From positions 380,156 through 444,155 of the forward strand of contig NZ_JALAMO010000001.1 of the NCBI RefSeq assembly GCF_026790065.1: a DNA stretch of 64,000 nt. Direction: 5' to 3'. The notes beneath the pieces are model-generated. The model searched no databases, was not told the DNA's origin, and saw only the letters and a list, made by a program, of their open reading frames with translations. Each line of letters starts with the position of its first letter. The first letter of the stretch is position 1. Of the stretch, positions 30,606-38,610 are shown in pieces. The position numbers and the translations under genes were made by a program. Source of the stretch: Bacillus sp. N13C7 (GTDB lineage: Bacteria > Bacillota > Bacilli > Bacillales > Bacillaceae).

Positions 30606-31379
30606 TCAGCGGTTTCTCATCCATTGTGTGAGCTGCCGCACGATACGCCGGTTTTCTTTCGGGGGAAAATAATGTGTGAATTTACTGTAGTACCACGTCT
30701 CTACCGGCTTATGCAGCTGTTTTAGTTTCTCCTCAAATAAATAGGAATGCTGAATCGAAACGTTTTGGTCTTTTTCTCCATGGATTAATAGCACGGGGGC
30801 CTGAATTTTGTTTATTTGGTCAAATGGTGTTCTCCATTTGTATTCCTCAGGCACCTTTTTCGGTGTTCCGCCGATGACTCTTTTCATCATTCGCCGTAAA
30901 TCCTCCCGCTCCTTATATGTAAGGATCATATCACTGACGCCTCCCCAGGAAACAAATGAAGCCGCCTGCTGCCCCATTTCAATCGCAGTGAGCATTCCCA
31001 TAATTCCGCCGCGGGAAAACCCGAAAATATGGATTCTGTCCTTCTTGACATTTGGATGCTGCTGAAGCAGGCGAAATGCAGAAAAGGCATCCTCCCTGTC
31101 TTCTCCCGCAAAATCCTCGTTGCCCTCTCCCCCTTGATTCCCCCTGTAAAAAGGAGCAAACACAACAAATCCTTGGGATGCAAACTGGATAATCCGGCCC
31201 GGCCGAACCATGCCCACGCTTTTAATTCCGCCGCGCAAATATAAAAATCCGTCATATTGTCCCGGTGCCGTCGGCTCAGCCAGAAGGCCCTTTACCCGTA
31301 AACCATTTGAAAGATAGCAGATCGTATACAGTCGCACATGCTGACTTGGCGACGGAAATCTTCTTTTCTCAACAATCAA
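30606..31379 (-). CDS. ytmA: alpha/beta hydrolase YtmA (S9 peptidase-like)
   Basis: A 257-aa alpha/beta hydrolase of the dipeptidyl aminopeptidase/acylaminoacyl-peptidase type. The nucleophile Ser is in FGFSRGG, Asp in LLIHGEKDQNV and the final His in KFTHYFPP. The N-terminal beta region (LYTICYLSNGLRVKGLL) is typical of S9 C-terminal hydrolase domains without the propeller. It starts with TTG behind AAAGGAGG. It is cytoplasmic with unknown substrate, and diverges from ytlA. Confidence 0.85.
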   Translation of the reverse strand: MIVEKRRFPSPSQHVRLYTICYLSNGLRVKGLLAEPTAPGQYDGFLYLRGGIKSVGMVRPGRIIQFASQGFVVFAPFYRGNQGGEGNEDFAGEDREDAFSAFRLLQQHPNVKKDRIHIFGFSRGGIMGMLTAIEMGQQAASFVSWGGVSDMILTYKEREDLRRMMKRVIGGTPKKVPEEYKWRTPFDQINKIQAPVLLIHGEKDQNVSIQHSYLFEEKLKQLHKPVETWYYSKFTHYFPPKENRRIVRQLTQWMRNR

Positions 31380-31448
31380 AGCAGCCGCCTCCTTTCTCTA
31401 TATGTTTTCCTTTCTCCAAAATGGCATCCGGAGAAACCTGATTAGGCA

Positions 31449-31477
31449 TTCACACATTTTTATACCCATCATACGAT
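31449..31477 (+). promoter_or_regulatory. ytlACD promoter
   Basis: TTCACA (31449-31454), 17-bp spacer, TACGAT (31472-31477), about 50 bp before ytlA. Confidence 0.5.
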
Positions 31478-31529
31478 ATGTAAAGCAAAAAAGGATATTA
31501 ACTTGATGCTAAATAAGGAGGTTGTCTAT

Positions 31530-32534
31530 GTGAACAAATGGTTAAGGCTGGGCTGCGCCTGTGTCTGCAGTATATTTCTGATCATCGCCCTGACAGGTTG
31601 CAAGAAGGAAGAAACGCTCACCAAAGTCAAAGTAGCTGAAGTGACCCATTCGATTTTTTACGCGCCTTTATATGTTGCTGAGTCTAAAGGATTTTTCAAG
31701 GAAGAAGGGCTTGATGTGGATGTAAATACGACCTGGGGCGGCGACAAAACGATGACATCGCTTCTTTCAAACGGCTCAGACATCGCACTTGTCGGGTCAG
31801 AAACATCTATTTATGTCGAAGCACAAGGGGCCAAAGACCCCGTCATTAACTTCGCTCAGCTGACTCAGACAGACGGAACATTTCTAGTCGCAAGGGAAGA
31901 TGTTGAACACTTTGATTGGGATCAGCTGAAAGGGAAAACGTTTCTCGGCCAGAGAAAAGGCGGCATGCCGCAAATGGTCGGCGAGTATGTGCTGAACAAA
32001 CATAAAATTGATCCGCATAAGGATATTGACCTGATCCAGAACATAGACTTCGCCAATATCGCCAATGCATTTGCATCTGGAACCGGCGAGTATGTACAGC
32101 TCTTTGAACCGCAAGCTTCCCTCTTTGAGAAAAAAGGGATCGGACATATCGTAGCTTCTTTTGGAGAAGAATCCGGCCAGGTTCCTTATACGACTTTTAT
32201 GGCGAAACAAAGCTATCTGAAGAAACATGAAGATACAGCCGTCAAGTTTACAAAAGCCATTTATAAGGCGCAGCAGTGGGTGGAAAATCATTCGGCAAAG
32301 GACATCACAGACGCCATTAAAGATGAATTTGATGATACTGACCCAGAAGTGATCGAAACATCCATCGAACGTTATAAAAAGCAGCAATCGTATTCGCCAG
32401 ATCCCCTGCTAAACGAAAAAGAATGGGAGCTGCTCCAAACCATTATGGATCAATCGGGAGAACTGCCGAAGCACATTCCATATAATCAGCTTGTAAATAA
32501 ACATATTGCCGAAAAAGTCACCTCGGAAAAATAG
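31530..32534 (+). CDS. ytlA: ABC transporter substrate-binding lipoprotein YtlA
   Basis: A 334-aa lipoprotein with signal peptide and lipobox ALTGC, the cysteine anchoring it to the outer face of the membrane. The mature part is an NMT1/THI5-like periplasmic-type binding protein (VAEVTHSIFYAPLYVAESKGFFKEEG), the group that binds nitrate, sulfonates, riboflavin or thiamine precursors. The substrate is unknown; I see no riboswitch upstream. GTG at 31530 has AAGGAGG eight bases before it. It is first gene of ytlACD. Confidence 0.9.
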   Translation: MNKWLRLGCACVCSIFLIIALTGCKKEETLTKVKVAEVTHSIFYAPLYVAESKGFFKEEGLDVDVNTTWGGDKTMTSLLSNGSDIALVGSETSIYVEAQGAKDPVINFAQLTQTDGTFLVAREDVEHFDWDQLKGKTFLGQRKGGMPQMVGEYVLNKHKIDPHKDIDLIQNIDFANIANAFASGTGEYVQLFEPQASLFEKKGIGHIVASFGEESGQVPYTTFMAKQSYLKKHEDTAVKFTKAIYKAQQWVENHSAKDITDAIKDEFDDTDPEVIETSIERYKKQQSYSPDPLLNEKEWELLQTIMDQSGELPKHIPYNQLVNKHIAEKVTSEK

Positions 32535-32546
32535 GAGGCGCCATCT

Positions 32547-33329
32547 ATGTCTTTCTTACATGTCGACCATGTAACCCATACTTATTTTTCTTTTAAAGAA
32601 AAAACGACGGCCGTGCGGGATATTCATTTTGATGCAGCAAAAGGTGATTTCATCTCATTTCTCGGCCCGAGCGGCTGCGGAAAAACGACACTGCTTTCCA
32701 TTATCGCCGGCCTGATTGAGCCATCGGAGGGCAGAGTTCTGATTGAAGGCCGTGAGCCGAATCAAAAAGAACATAACATTGGCTACATGCTTCAGCAGGA
32801 TTACTTATTTCCCTGGAAATCTATCGAGGAAAATGTGCTTCTCGGTTTAAAAATCGCCGGCACATTAACGGAAGAAAGCAAGGCAGCTGCACTCGGTCTA
32901 TTGCCAGAGTTCGGCCTCATAGATGTGGAGAAAAAATATCCGAAAGAGCTGTCAGGCGGAATGCGCCAGCGGGCCGCACTTGCAAGAACACTTGCGCCAG
33001 ATCCAAGTCTGCTTTTGCTGGATGAGCCATTTTCCGCGCTTGATTTTCAGACAAAGCTGGCATTGGAAAACCTGGTATTCCGCACATTAAAGGAGTATCA
33101 AAAAACAGCAGTGCTAGTCACACATGATATAGGGGAAGCGATAGCGATGAGCGATACAATCTATTTATTTTCAAATCAGCCGGGCACCATCCATCAGATT
33201 TTTACCATTCCTAAGGAATTGGCCGCGATGATGCCTTTTGATGCCCGCCAGGAGCCATCCTTCCAGACGCTGTTTCAGACGATATGGAAGGAGCTGAATT
33301 CTCTTGAGAAACAGCAAAGAAACCATTGA
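32547..33329 (+). CDS. ytlC: ABC transporter ATP-binding protein YtlC
   Basis: A 260-aa ATPase of the nitrate/sulfonate/taurine importer class. It has Walker [11 protein letters not shown]-loop [10 protein letters not shown], signature LSGGMRQR, Walker [13 protein letters not shown] and the switch His in VTHDIGEA. It drives the YtlD permease. AGGAGGCGCC precedes the ATG, 12 bp after ytlA, and its 3' end overlaps ytlD by 26 bp. Confidence 0.93.
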   Translation: MSFLHVDHVTHTYFSFKEKTTAVRDIHFDAAKGDFISFLGPSGCGKTTLLSIIAGLIEPSEGRVLIEGREPNQKEHNIGYMLQQDYLFPWKSIEENVLLGLKIAGTLTEESKAAALGLLPEFGLIDVEKKYPKELSGGMRQRAALARTLAPDPSLLLLDEPFSALDFQTKLALENLVFRTLKEYQKTAVLVTHDIGEAIAMSDTIYLFSNQPGTIHQIFTIPKELAAMMPFDARQEPSFQTLFQTIWKELNSLEKQQRNH

Positions 33330-34116
33330 TCTGCTTCACGAGCAATATCAATTAAAACAGAAAAAGGAAAAATGGAACGTCCATTCTTTTCAGCTAGCCA
33401 TATTCATTCTTTTCTTCTCGGGTTGGGAAATCTCCAGCAGGCTCGGCTGGATTGATCCGCTGATCTTCAGCTCTCCGTCAGCTGTATGGCATTTATTGCT
33501 GGAGAAACTCGGTGACGGGTCTTTACTGTCACATATCGGCGTCACTTTATTCGAAACGGTGCTTGGCTTTTTGCTTGGAACGTTTGTGGGCACGTGCCTC
33601 GCTGCTTTGTTATGGTGGTCTAACCGGCTTGCCAGAATTTTAGATCCGTATCTCGTTATTTTGAATGCAATGCCGAAAGTGGCGCTGGGCCCAATCCTGA
33701 TTGTTGCGCTCGGTCCGAGTTTTATCAGCATTATTGCAATGGGAGCCATCATCAGCGTCATTATCACAACCATCGTCGTCTACACCGCCTTCCAAGAGGT
33801 TGACGAAAATTATATAAAAGTCATGAAAACATTCGGCGCCAAGAAATGGGTCATTTTTAAAGAAGTGATTCTGCCGGCCTCCTCTCCCGCTATTATATCA
33901 ACACTGAAAGTAAATGTCGGGTTATCATGGGTTGGCGTCATTGTAGGGGAATTCCTTGTCTCTAAAGTCGGATTAGGATATATGATTATTTATGGTTTCC
34001 AAGTCTTCAATTTTACGCTCGTCTTCTTAAGCCTGCTGATCATCGCCATATTCGCCACTCTCATGTATCAGGGCGTAGAGCTCCTGGAAAAGAAATGGAC
34101 GAAGGGCAGGACATAA
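33304..34116 (+). CDS. ytlD: ABC transporter permease YtlD
   Basis: A 270-aa permease of the BPD-transport inner-membrane family with six predicted helices. The EAA-type coupling loop is [22 protein letters not shown]. The N-terminal 35 residues are polar. It starts with TTG at 33304, inside ytlC, with AAGGAG about ten bases upstream. It completes an importer with YtlA and YtlC; the substrate is unknown. Confidence 0.92.
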   Translation: MRNSKETIDLLHEQYQLKQKKEKWNVHSFQLAIFILFFSGWEISSRLGWIDPLIFSSPSAVWHLLLEKLGDGSLLSHIGVTLFETVLGFLLGTFVGTCLAALLWWSNRLARILDPYLVILNAMPKVALGPILIVALGPSFISIIAMGAIISVIITTIVVYTAFQEVDENYIKVMKTFGAKKWVIFKEVILPASSPAIISTLKVNVGLSWVGVIVGEFLVSKVGLGYMIIYGFQVFNFTLVFLSLLIIAIFATLMYQGVELLEKKWTKGRT

Positions 34117-34144
34117 AAAACCCGGCATAAATGCCGGGTTTTTT
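34115..34144. terminator. bidirectional terminator ytlD / ytkD
   Basis: 13-bp perfect stem (34115-34127 with 34132-34144), TAAA loop, U-tracts both ways. It contains the ytkD stop codon region. Confidence 0.92.
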
Positions 34145-34619
34145 ATTCGATCCATCCAGCTTCTTTCAGTTTTTTCAAACTGATCGGAAGAACGGAATCC
34201 TTCATAATAAAGCTGAATTTTTTATTGCGGGAAAGGTTTTCCGGAAGCTCTTGAAACAGAACCGGGCCTTTCGTTTCAAAGTAATCCGCTTGCTTTTCGA
34301 GCTTTTCTATATCTGCAAAATATATATTTTTTACAATCACTTTTTCTTTCCCGAGAACTTTATACTGTCCGAGGTACTTAAGGCTTTTCACTCTCGCACC
34401 CGTCTCTTCCTTTACTTCCCGGAGCGCTGCCTCTTCTGCGCACTCCATCGGCTCTACTTTTCCGCCTGGAAACTCATAGCCTCTGTCCTCATGTTCTGTT
34501 AAAAGCCATTTGTCGCCAAAACGGCAAATCACCCAGACATGCTTCGGGCTGTCCGAGAAGGGCTGATCGTCAAAGGAAAGCTGAACAGTATTCTGATAAT
34601 AATCTTTAAACTCGTACAT
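34143..34619 (-). CDS. ytkD: Nudix hydrolase YtkD (MutTA)
   Basis: A 158-aa Nudix protein. The full box GX5EX7REUXEEXGU is present, beginning GGKVEPMECAEEA and ending REVKEETGA. In B. subtilis YtkD is described as a nucleoside triphosphate hydrolase that can clean oxidised nucleotides and, in some reports, act on mRNA 5' ends. The ATG is preceded by GAGGGATAAAC. It converges with ytlD across the shared terminator. Confidence 0.93.
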   Translation of the reverse strand: MYEFKDYYQNTVQLSFDDQPFSDSPKHVWVICRFGDKWLLTEHEDRGYEFPGGKVEPMECAEEAALREVKEETGARVKSLKYLGQYKVLGKEKVIVKNIYFADIEKLEKQADYFETKGPVLFQELPENLSRNKKFSFIMKDSVLPISLKKLKEAGWIE

Positions 34620-34693
34620 GTTTATCCCTCAAATCCGTTCCTAGCTATCTTCCATACATCATACCACAGTTATGTTTCTTCGGAAGCCTTTTA

Positions 34694-34854
34694 TCAAAAA
34701 ATAAGGGAAACCCAGCACGCCATCAGGGTCAAAGCATACAAGACCAGCTCGTACAGTTTTTTGCCGTGCCTTTTGCCAGAATGTGCGACTGGCGCCTGGG
34801 CTTTATTATGACCCGCGAACAGGTAAAAGTTACGGTTTGCGCTTGAATTTATTT
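34694..34854 (-). pseudogene. orphan small open frame between ytkD and ytkC
   Basis: On the minus strand a frame follows the ytkC C-terminus, overlapping its last codons, and stays open for about 53 codons to TGA at 34694. The predicted product looks protein-like: an aromatic and basic part (FYLFAGHNKAQAPVAHSGKR) then a plausible membrane helix (LYELVLYALTLMACWVSLIF). There is no ATG, GTG or TTG before the conserved-looking part (only CTG at 34822) and no ribosome site. It is either the end of a decayed gene, a frameshifted extension, or chance. Confidence 0.35.
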
Positions 34855-35234
34855 TTTAACGTTTCTAAAAGATCGACGAGCATCTGAGGAACCGGTATGC
34901 CAAGAGAGCTGGCTGTCACTACAATTTGCACAGATTCATAAAGAATATAAAACATAATTGCCAAGTCACGCATTGACCCCTGTGTATTCAGCAGCTGATC
35001 AAAAAAGTGGCATACAGAGATCAGAGCCAGCGTGACTAATTTTTTGACAAGCCGGGTAAATACCTTTTTAAATGCCAGCTTGTGAATAATCGTTTCCTTC
35101 AAGGTCGTACTGATAAATTCAATGGCCATAAGAGAGAGCAAAATCAGGAATGAATACTGAAAACCTCCGAAGAAAAACCCCGCTGCTGAAACGCTGACTG
35201 CGAAAAACGAAAAGATGCCAAAGTCTCTATCCAT
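34830..35234 (-). CDS. ytkC: holin-like membrane protein YtkC (Cph1/TcdE-type)
   Basis: A 134-aa membrane protein with three or four hydrophobic segments (about 8-40, 63-80 and 85-110) and a basic C-terminus (LKNKFKRKP), like the phage holin families that include TcdE and phi29-type holins. It contains no lysis partner nearby, so it may be a domesticated phage remnant or a small export pore. The ATG is preceded by AAGGATG about 11 bases upstream. The family assignment is moderate. Confidence 0.78.
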   Translation of the reverse strand: MDRDFGIFSFFAVSVSAAGFFFGGFQYSFLILLSLMAIEFISTTLKETIIHKLAFKKVFTRLVKKLVTLALISVCHFFDQLLNTQGSMRDLAIMFYILYESVQIVVTASSLGIPVPQMLVDLLETLKNKFKRKP

Positions 35235-35354
35235 TTATACCAACATCCTTTCACAGAAACGGCCTTACATTATTCTATGGAAAACAAGCCGAACGGATTG
35301 GATTTTTCAGAAAAATGGACTAGTTGTCGCCTATTTTTTTCGTTACAAAATCAA

Positions 35355-35386
35355 AAGCCGGATGTCTTTTATAAGACATCCGGCTT
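35355..35386. terminator. dps terminator
   Basis: 14-bp perfect stem (35355-35368 with 35373-35386), TTAT loop, followed on the minus strand by TTGATTTT. Confidence 0.88.
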
Positions 35387-35399
35387 ATCTTTTTTGGAT

Positions 35400-35837
35400 T
35401 TATCCGAGGTAAGCTTTCAGCATCCAATTGTGTTTTTCAATATTTTGATGGATCGCAAGAAGCATGTCCCCTGTTGTTTCGTCTCCGACTTCGTCAGCTA
35501 AATCCATGCCGTTTTTGAGCTCTTCCGCGATGACTGTGAAATCATCATATACGCTCTGAACCATTTGCTCAGCCGTTTCATTTCCTTCCGCTTCTTTGAC
35601 AGAAGCCGTTTCCAAGGATTCCTTCATTGTCGCAATCGGTTTTCCATTCAGCGCCAAAAGACGTTCTGCTAAGTCATCAATATAAGTTGCCGTTTCGTTA
35701 TACAGTTCCTCAAACTTTTCATGAAGAGTGAAAAAATCTTTCCCTTTCACATACCAGTGATAGTTATGTAATTTCACATACATGACTGTCCAGTTCGCTA
35801 CTTGTTTGTTTACCGCTTGAATCAATTGTTCTGACAT
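35400..35837 (-). CDS. dps: DNA-protecting ferritin-like protein Dps
   Basis: A 145-aa Dps/MrgA-type protein that assembles as a 12-subunit shell and oxidises and stores iron, protecting DNA from hydroxyl radicals. The inter-subunit ferroxidase residues lie in [10 protein letters not shown] (His), [12 protein letters not shown] (His/Glu) and [12 protein letters not shown] (Asp/Glu). The ATG at 35837 has AAGGAGG upstream; the longer frame crosses the promoter. A sigma-B promoter lies at 35869-35894, fitting its role as a general stress protein. Confidence 0.97.
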   Translation of the reverse strand: MSEQLIQAVNKQVANWTVMYVKLHNYHWYVKGKDFFTLHEKFEELYNETATYIDDLAERLLALNGKPIATMKESLETASVKEAEGNETAEQMVQSVYDDFTVIAEELKNGMDLADEVGDETTGDMLLAIHQNIEKHNWMLKAYLG

Positions 35838-35868
35838 GTTTATCTTCCTCCTTGTTATATGACTATGT

Positions 35869-35894
35869 ATACCCCTTATATCGTTCGTTAAAAC
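35869..35894 (-). promoter_or_regulatory. sigma-B promoter of dps
   Basis: Minus-strand GTTTTAA (35888-35894), 13-bp spacer, GGGTAT (35869-35874), a close fit to the GTTTAA/GGGTAT sigma-B consensus. Confidence 0.75.
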
Positions 35895-35935
35895 CTCTTT
35901 TTTACCCTTATCTGTCACGATTTCTTTTATTATGC

Positions 35936-35941
35936 TACAAT
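35936..35941 (+). promoter_or_regulatory. extended -10 promoter of the small gene divergent from dps
   Basis: TATGCTACAAT carries a TGn extension before TACAAT. The -35 is weak (CTGTCA, 18 bp upstream). Confidence 0.45.
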
Positions 35942-35967
35942 TGTTAAAAAACGGGAGGTGGAATGTC

Positions 35968-36108
35968 ATGACGCTTCTCATTACAGTAAGTATTTTGATT
36001 GTGCTGGCTGTATTGCTTGTAACCATTTGGACGACTGTGAAAGCCTACAATGTAAAGCACACCATTGATCCACCGCAAGAAACTCGCTCTGATACAAAAC
36101 GTCAATGA
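35968..36108 (+). CDS. small single-pass membrane protein (probable YtzI)
   Basis: A 46-aa frame with a clear site (GGGAGGTGG) before ATG 35968. Residues 3-21 form one membrane helix ([19 protein letters not shown]). The polar tail ([20 protein letters not shown]) would face the cytoplasm or surface. Its stop overlaps the opposing ytkA stop by 7 bp. It is divergent from dps with a promoter of its own. By position it may be the gene named ytzI; function unknown. Confidence 0.75.
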   Translation: MTLLITVSILIVLAVLLVTIWTTVKAYNVKHTIDPPQETRSDTKRQ

Positions 36109-36539
36109 TTGTGTGAATGCTCGTCTTCAGACTGGGCACTGGCAGCATCGGCGTCTCCGACTTGGACTTTTAACGTCGGCATGCTATGCTGTTTTTTTGC
36201 TGTGACATGGGATTGGACAGTGTATACACCATCTTCCTTAAACGTTGTTTTCAATTGATATACACCTTTTTCTTGTTTCGCTTTATACATGTGGCTATCT
36301 TCTTTTTCTCCTTCTTTCCACACTTCAAACTCCACTTCATCGGCATCCGTCACCGCTTCGTCACCATAAGATACCGCTGCTTCATAAACGGCACTTTCTC
36401 CGGGATTTACTTTTTCAGGACCGGTCAGTTTAACATCCAATACTTCTGGCGCCTCAGCTGTGTTTGCTTTGTTTTCGCCAGATCCGCACCCGCTAAGCAA
36501 AAAAGCAGAAAAAAGCAGAACAAGCAACATTTTTTTCAT
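36102..36539 (-). CDS. ytkA: YtkA-like lipoprotein
   Basis: A 145-aa lipoprotein with signal peptide and lipobox LLSGC; Cys 18 would be lipidated. The mature domain is the YtkA-like/FixH-type beta fold ([25 protein letters not shown]), and the tail ends in histidines (EDEHSHNH), which could bind a metal. It sits on the outer membrane face; function unknown. AAGGGTGATGGC precedes the ATG. No terminator is evident after it because the opposing small gene overlaps. Confidence 0.88.
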   Translation of the reverse strand: MKKMLLVLLFSAFLLSGCGSGENKANTAEAPEVLDVKLTGPEKVNPGESAVYEAAVSYGDEAVTDADEVEFEVWKEGEKEDSHMYKAKQEKGVYQLKTTFKEDGVYTVQSHVTAKKQHSMPTLKVQVGDADAASAQSEDEHSHNH

Positions 36540-36614
36540 GCCATCACCCTTTCATCGTTTACCTAAATAGTAGCAAACGCTTACAGCAAATGGTACAGAA
36601 AATAGGAGACGTCA

Positions 36615-36649
36615 CAAAAAAGACCTTTTTGCTTATCCGCAAAAAGGTC
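36615..36649 (-). terminator. luxS terminator
   Basis: Stem GACCTTTTTGC (36622-36632) with 36639-36649, followed on the minus strand by a run of six U (36616-36621). Confidence 0.88.
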
Positions 36650-36658
36650 ACTTTCTGT

Positions 36659-37132
36659 TTAGCCAAATACTTTTAACAATTCTTCTTTATCCTGTGACAG
36701 CCAGAAACGCATTAAACGTTTAGCGCCTTCCAGATCATGAAGCTTTGCCTGGCCGCACTGCTTTTCATTTGCAGCCGGAATTTCCGTAATGTCTACCGCT
36801 TCCTTCATTGTATCTTCAAGCAGATCAACGATTTCCGCTGGTGTCGGCTCTCCGCTCACAACAAGATAATAGCCGGTTTGGCAGCCCATTGGAGAAATAT
36901 CAATGATATCAAAATGATCATATTTCTCAGCGTGAGTGCGAATCGTAAACGCGAGCAAATGCTCAAGTGTATGAATGGTATCAGGCTTCATCGCCTGTTT
37001 ATTCGGCTGGCAAAAACGAATATCAAATTTATTAACAACGCCGTCTGTTCCTACTTTGTGCACACCGCAGTGTCTTACGTATGGAGCAACAACCGCATTA
37101 TGGTCAAGCTCAAAACTTTCTACTGAAGGCAT
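36659..37132 (-). CDS. luxS: S-ribosylhomocysteine lyase LuxS
   Basis: A 157-aa metalloenzyme that cleaves S-ribosylhomocysteine to homocysteine and DPD, the precursor of AI-2, in the activated methyl cycle. Metal ligands are in HTLEHLLAF (HXXEH) and in CGQAKLHD (Cys). The catalytic cysteine is in [10 protein letters not shown]. The ATG is preceded by AAAGGGAGAG. The promoter is an extended -10 (TGT-TATAAT, 37167-37172). It is monocistronic. Confidence 0.98.
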   Translation of the reverse strand: MPSVESFELDHNAVVAPYVRHCGVHKVGTDGVVNKFDIRFCQPNKQAMKPDTIHTLEHLLAFTIRTHAEKYDHFDIIDISPMGCQTGYYLVVSGEPTPAEIVDLLEDTMKEAVDITEIPAANEKQCGQAKLHDLEGAKRLMRFWLSQDKEELLKVFG

Positions 37133-37166
37133 AATGGCACTCTCCCTTTTTTAAAAATGTAAATCC

Positions 37167-37172
37167 ATTATA
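37167..37172 (-). promoter_or_regulatory. luxS extended -10 promoter
   Basis: Minus-strand TATGTTATAAT, a perfect TATAAT with TGn extension about 35 bp before the start. The -35 (TAATTC) is poor. Confidence 0.6.
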
Positions 37173-37204
37173 ACATACCTTTCCGATAAGAATTATCGAA
37201 TAAC

Positions 37205-37233
37205 TTTTCAATCTGCGTTTTTTTTCTTATACT
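37205..37233 (+). promoter_or_regulatory. ytjA promoter
   Basis: TTTTCA (37205-37210), 17-bp spacer, TATACT (37228-37233). Confidence 0.5.
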
Positions 37234-37259
37234 TGCATCAGAAAGGTTGCTGAAGACAT

Positions 37260-37487
37260 ATGAAAACCCTATTTATCGCTCTGATCAGGGGATATCAAAA
37301 ATTCATCTCTCCCCTGACACCGCCAACATGCCGCTTCTATCCGACTTGTTCCCAATATGGAATTGAAGCGATTAAAACACATGGCGCCTTAAAAGGCGGA
37401 TGGCTGACCATCAAACGAATTTTAAAATGCCACCCGTTTCATCCGGGAGGAGTCGATCCCGTACCTGAAAAGAAACAAAAACATTAA
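37260..37487 (+). CDS. ytjA: membrane protein insertion efficiency factor (YidD family)
   Basis: A 75-aa YidD-family protein. It has the signature [19 protein letters not shown] and the conserved cysteine pair in [10 protein letters not shown], followed by [21 protein letters not shown]. YidD helps YidC/OxaA insert proteins and sits on the inner face of the membrane through an amphipathic N-terminal helix. The ribosome site is weak (AAGGTTG, far from the ATG). The 3' end overlaps the opposing ytiB stop by 4 bp. Confidence 0.93.
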   Translation: MKTLFIALIRGYQKFISPLTPPTCRFYPTCSQYGIEAIKTHGALKGGWLTIKRILKCHPFHPGGVDPVPEKKQKH

Positions 37488-38047
37488 TTGTTATAGCCGT
37501 TTACGACAAGATCCAGTTTGCCGGTTTCAGGGTCAATGACTAAGCCATGGACCGGAACGTTTTCCGGGAACAGCGGATGATGTTTAATAACGTTTACGCT
37601 GTCCTTCACACTCGCTTCCACCGAATCAAAGCTTTTAAACCATTGATCAAAGTCCACACCGGAGTACATTAATGTTTTGATGCGCTCTTCGGGAATTCCT
37701 CTTTCTTTGATTTTTTCAAGCATGCTTTTGCTGCTGATTTTGCTCATGCCGCAATCATGATGCCCGATCACGCATACCTCATCAGCGTTCAGCTCGTACA
37801 CTGCGACAAGCAAGCTTCTCATGATGCTCCCAAATGGGTGTGTCACTAGCGCACCGGCACTTTTAATGATTTTCACATCACCGTTTCGCATATTCATCGC
37901 ATGCGGCAGCAGTTCAACTAAACGAGTATCCATGCAAGAAAGAATCGCCATTTTTTTATCTGGAAATTTTGACGTCTGATACTTTTCGTACTCCCTTTGT
38001 TCAGTAAATGTCTTGTTAAATTCAAGAATATCATTTAGTAGGCTCAT
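37484..38047 (-). CDS. ytiB: beta-class carbonic anhydrase YtiB
   Basis: A 187-aa beta-carbonic anhydrase. Zinc ligands are in SCMDTR (Cys, with the Asp-Arg dyad) and IGHHDCGM (His and Cys). It interconverts CO2 and bicarbonate in the cytoplasm. The rest of the fold is complete ([18 protein letters not shown]). It is monocistronic, overlapping ytjA at the 3' end with no clear terminator. Confidence 0.92.
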   Translation of the reverse strand: MSLLNDILEFNKTFTEQREYEKYQTSKFPDKKMAILSCMDTRLVELLPHAMNMRNGDVKIIKSAGALVTHPFGSIMRSLLVAVYELNADEVCVIGHHDCGMSKISSKSMLEKIKERGIPEERIKTLMYSGVDFDQWFKSFDSVEASVKDSVNVIKHHPLFPENVPVHGLVIDPETGKLDLVVNGYNN

Positions 38048-38133
38048 ATCTAGTTGACCCTTTCTGTCTTTTTACTCTTAAATATATCACAGTGCCTGAC
38101 TGTACGTCACCTTACCGAAATGAAACTCGGCAT

Positions 38134-38158
38134 AAAAAAAGACAAACCCTCAGGTCTG
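38134..38158 (-). terminator. rpmE2 terminator
   Basis: On the minus strand a short stem CAGACC-TGAG-GGTTTG (one G-T pair), followed by TCTTTTTTT. Imperfect but well placed. Confidence 0.65.
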
Positions 38159-38160
38159 CC

Positions 38161-38409
38161 TCATTTCCCCATATTATAGCGTTTTTTGAACTGCTCCACT
38201 CGTCCGCCTTTTTCATTGAATTTCTGGCGGCCTGTATAGAACGGATGCGTGTCAGAGCTGACCTCTACTTTTATGACCGGATATGTGTTGCCATCTTCCC
38301 ACTCTGCTGTTTCATTAGATGTTTTAGTAGAGGTGCTGAGAAAACGGTATCCGCTGTTGACATCCTGAAAAATGACTTTGTGGTTCTTTGGATGAATTCC
38401 TTCTTTCAT
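38161..38409 (-). CDS. rpmE2: ribosomal protein L31 type B (zinc-free)
   Basis: An 82-aa type B L31. It lacks the CXXC zinc-binding cysteines of type A L31, so it works without zinc. Family motifs include [15 protein letters not shown] and [15 protein letters not shown]. Under zinc starvation it replaces the zinc-containing L31 and frees the metal. A Zur box overlaps its promoter region (38425-38445), fitting this role. Also known as ytiA/rpmEB. Confidence 0.96.
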   Translation of the reverse strand: MKEGIHPKNHKVIFQDVNSGYRFLSTSTKTSNETAEWEDGNTYPVIKVEVSSDTHPFYTGRQKFNEKGGRVEQFKKRYNMGK

Positions 38410-38424
38410 GTGTATCCCCTTTCT

Positions 38425-38445
38425 AAATCGTAATAATTACGTTTT
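38425..38445 (-). promoter_or_regulatory. Zur box of rpmE2
   Basis: AAATCGTAATAATTACGTTTT with a perfect palindromic core CGTAATAATTACG (38429-38441), matching the Zur consensus and lying just downstream of the -10. Confidence 0.88.
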
Positions 38446-38474
38446 ATTTTATATCCTGACAAACGATTTGTCAA
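38446..38474 (-). promoter_or_regulatory. rpmE2 promoter
   Basis: Minus-strand TTGACA (38469-38474), 17-bp spacer, TAAAAT (38446-38451). The -35 overlaps a second palindrome GACAAA-CGA-TTTGTC (38458-38472). Confidence 0.75.
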
Positions 38475-38610
38475 TCTCCTTACATCCTTCCCTGCGTTTT
38501 CACATCGTAAACCTCACGGCATTTAAGAATAGGAAGAATAATCTAACCGTGGAAGCAAATAATAAACCCAAAATACATACAGAACGTCTTTCGAAAGGTG
38601 GTTTACGATT

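Noticed and set aside
34830..35234. Holin-like gene as evidence of a prophage
   Set aside because: No endolysin, structural, integrase or att-like features nearby; an isolated gene.
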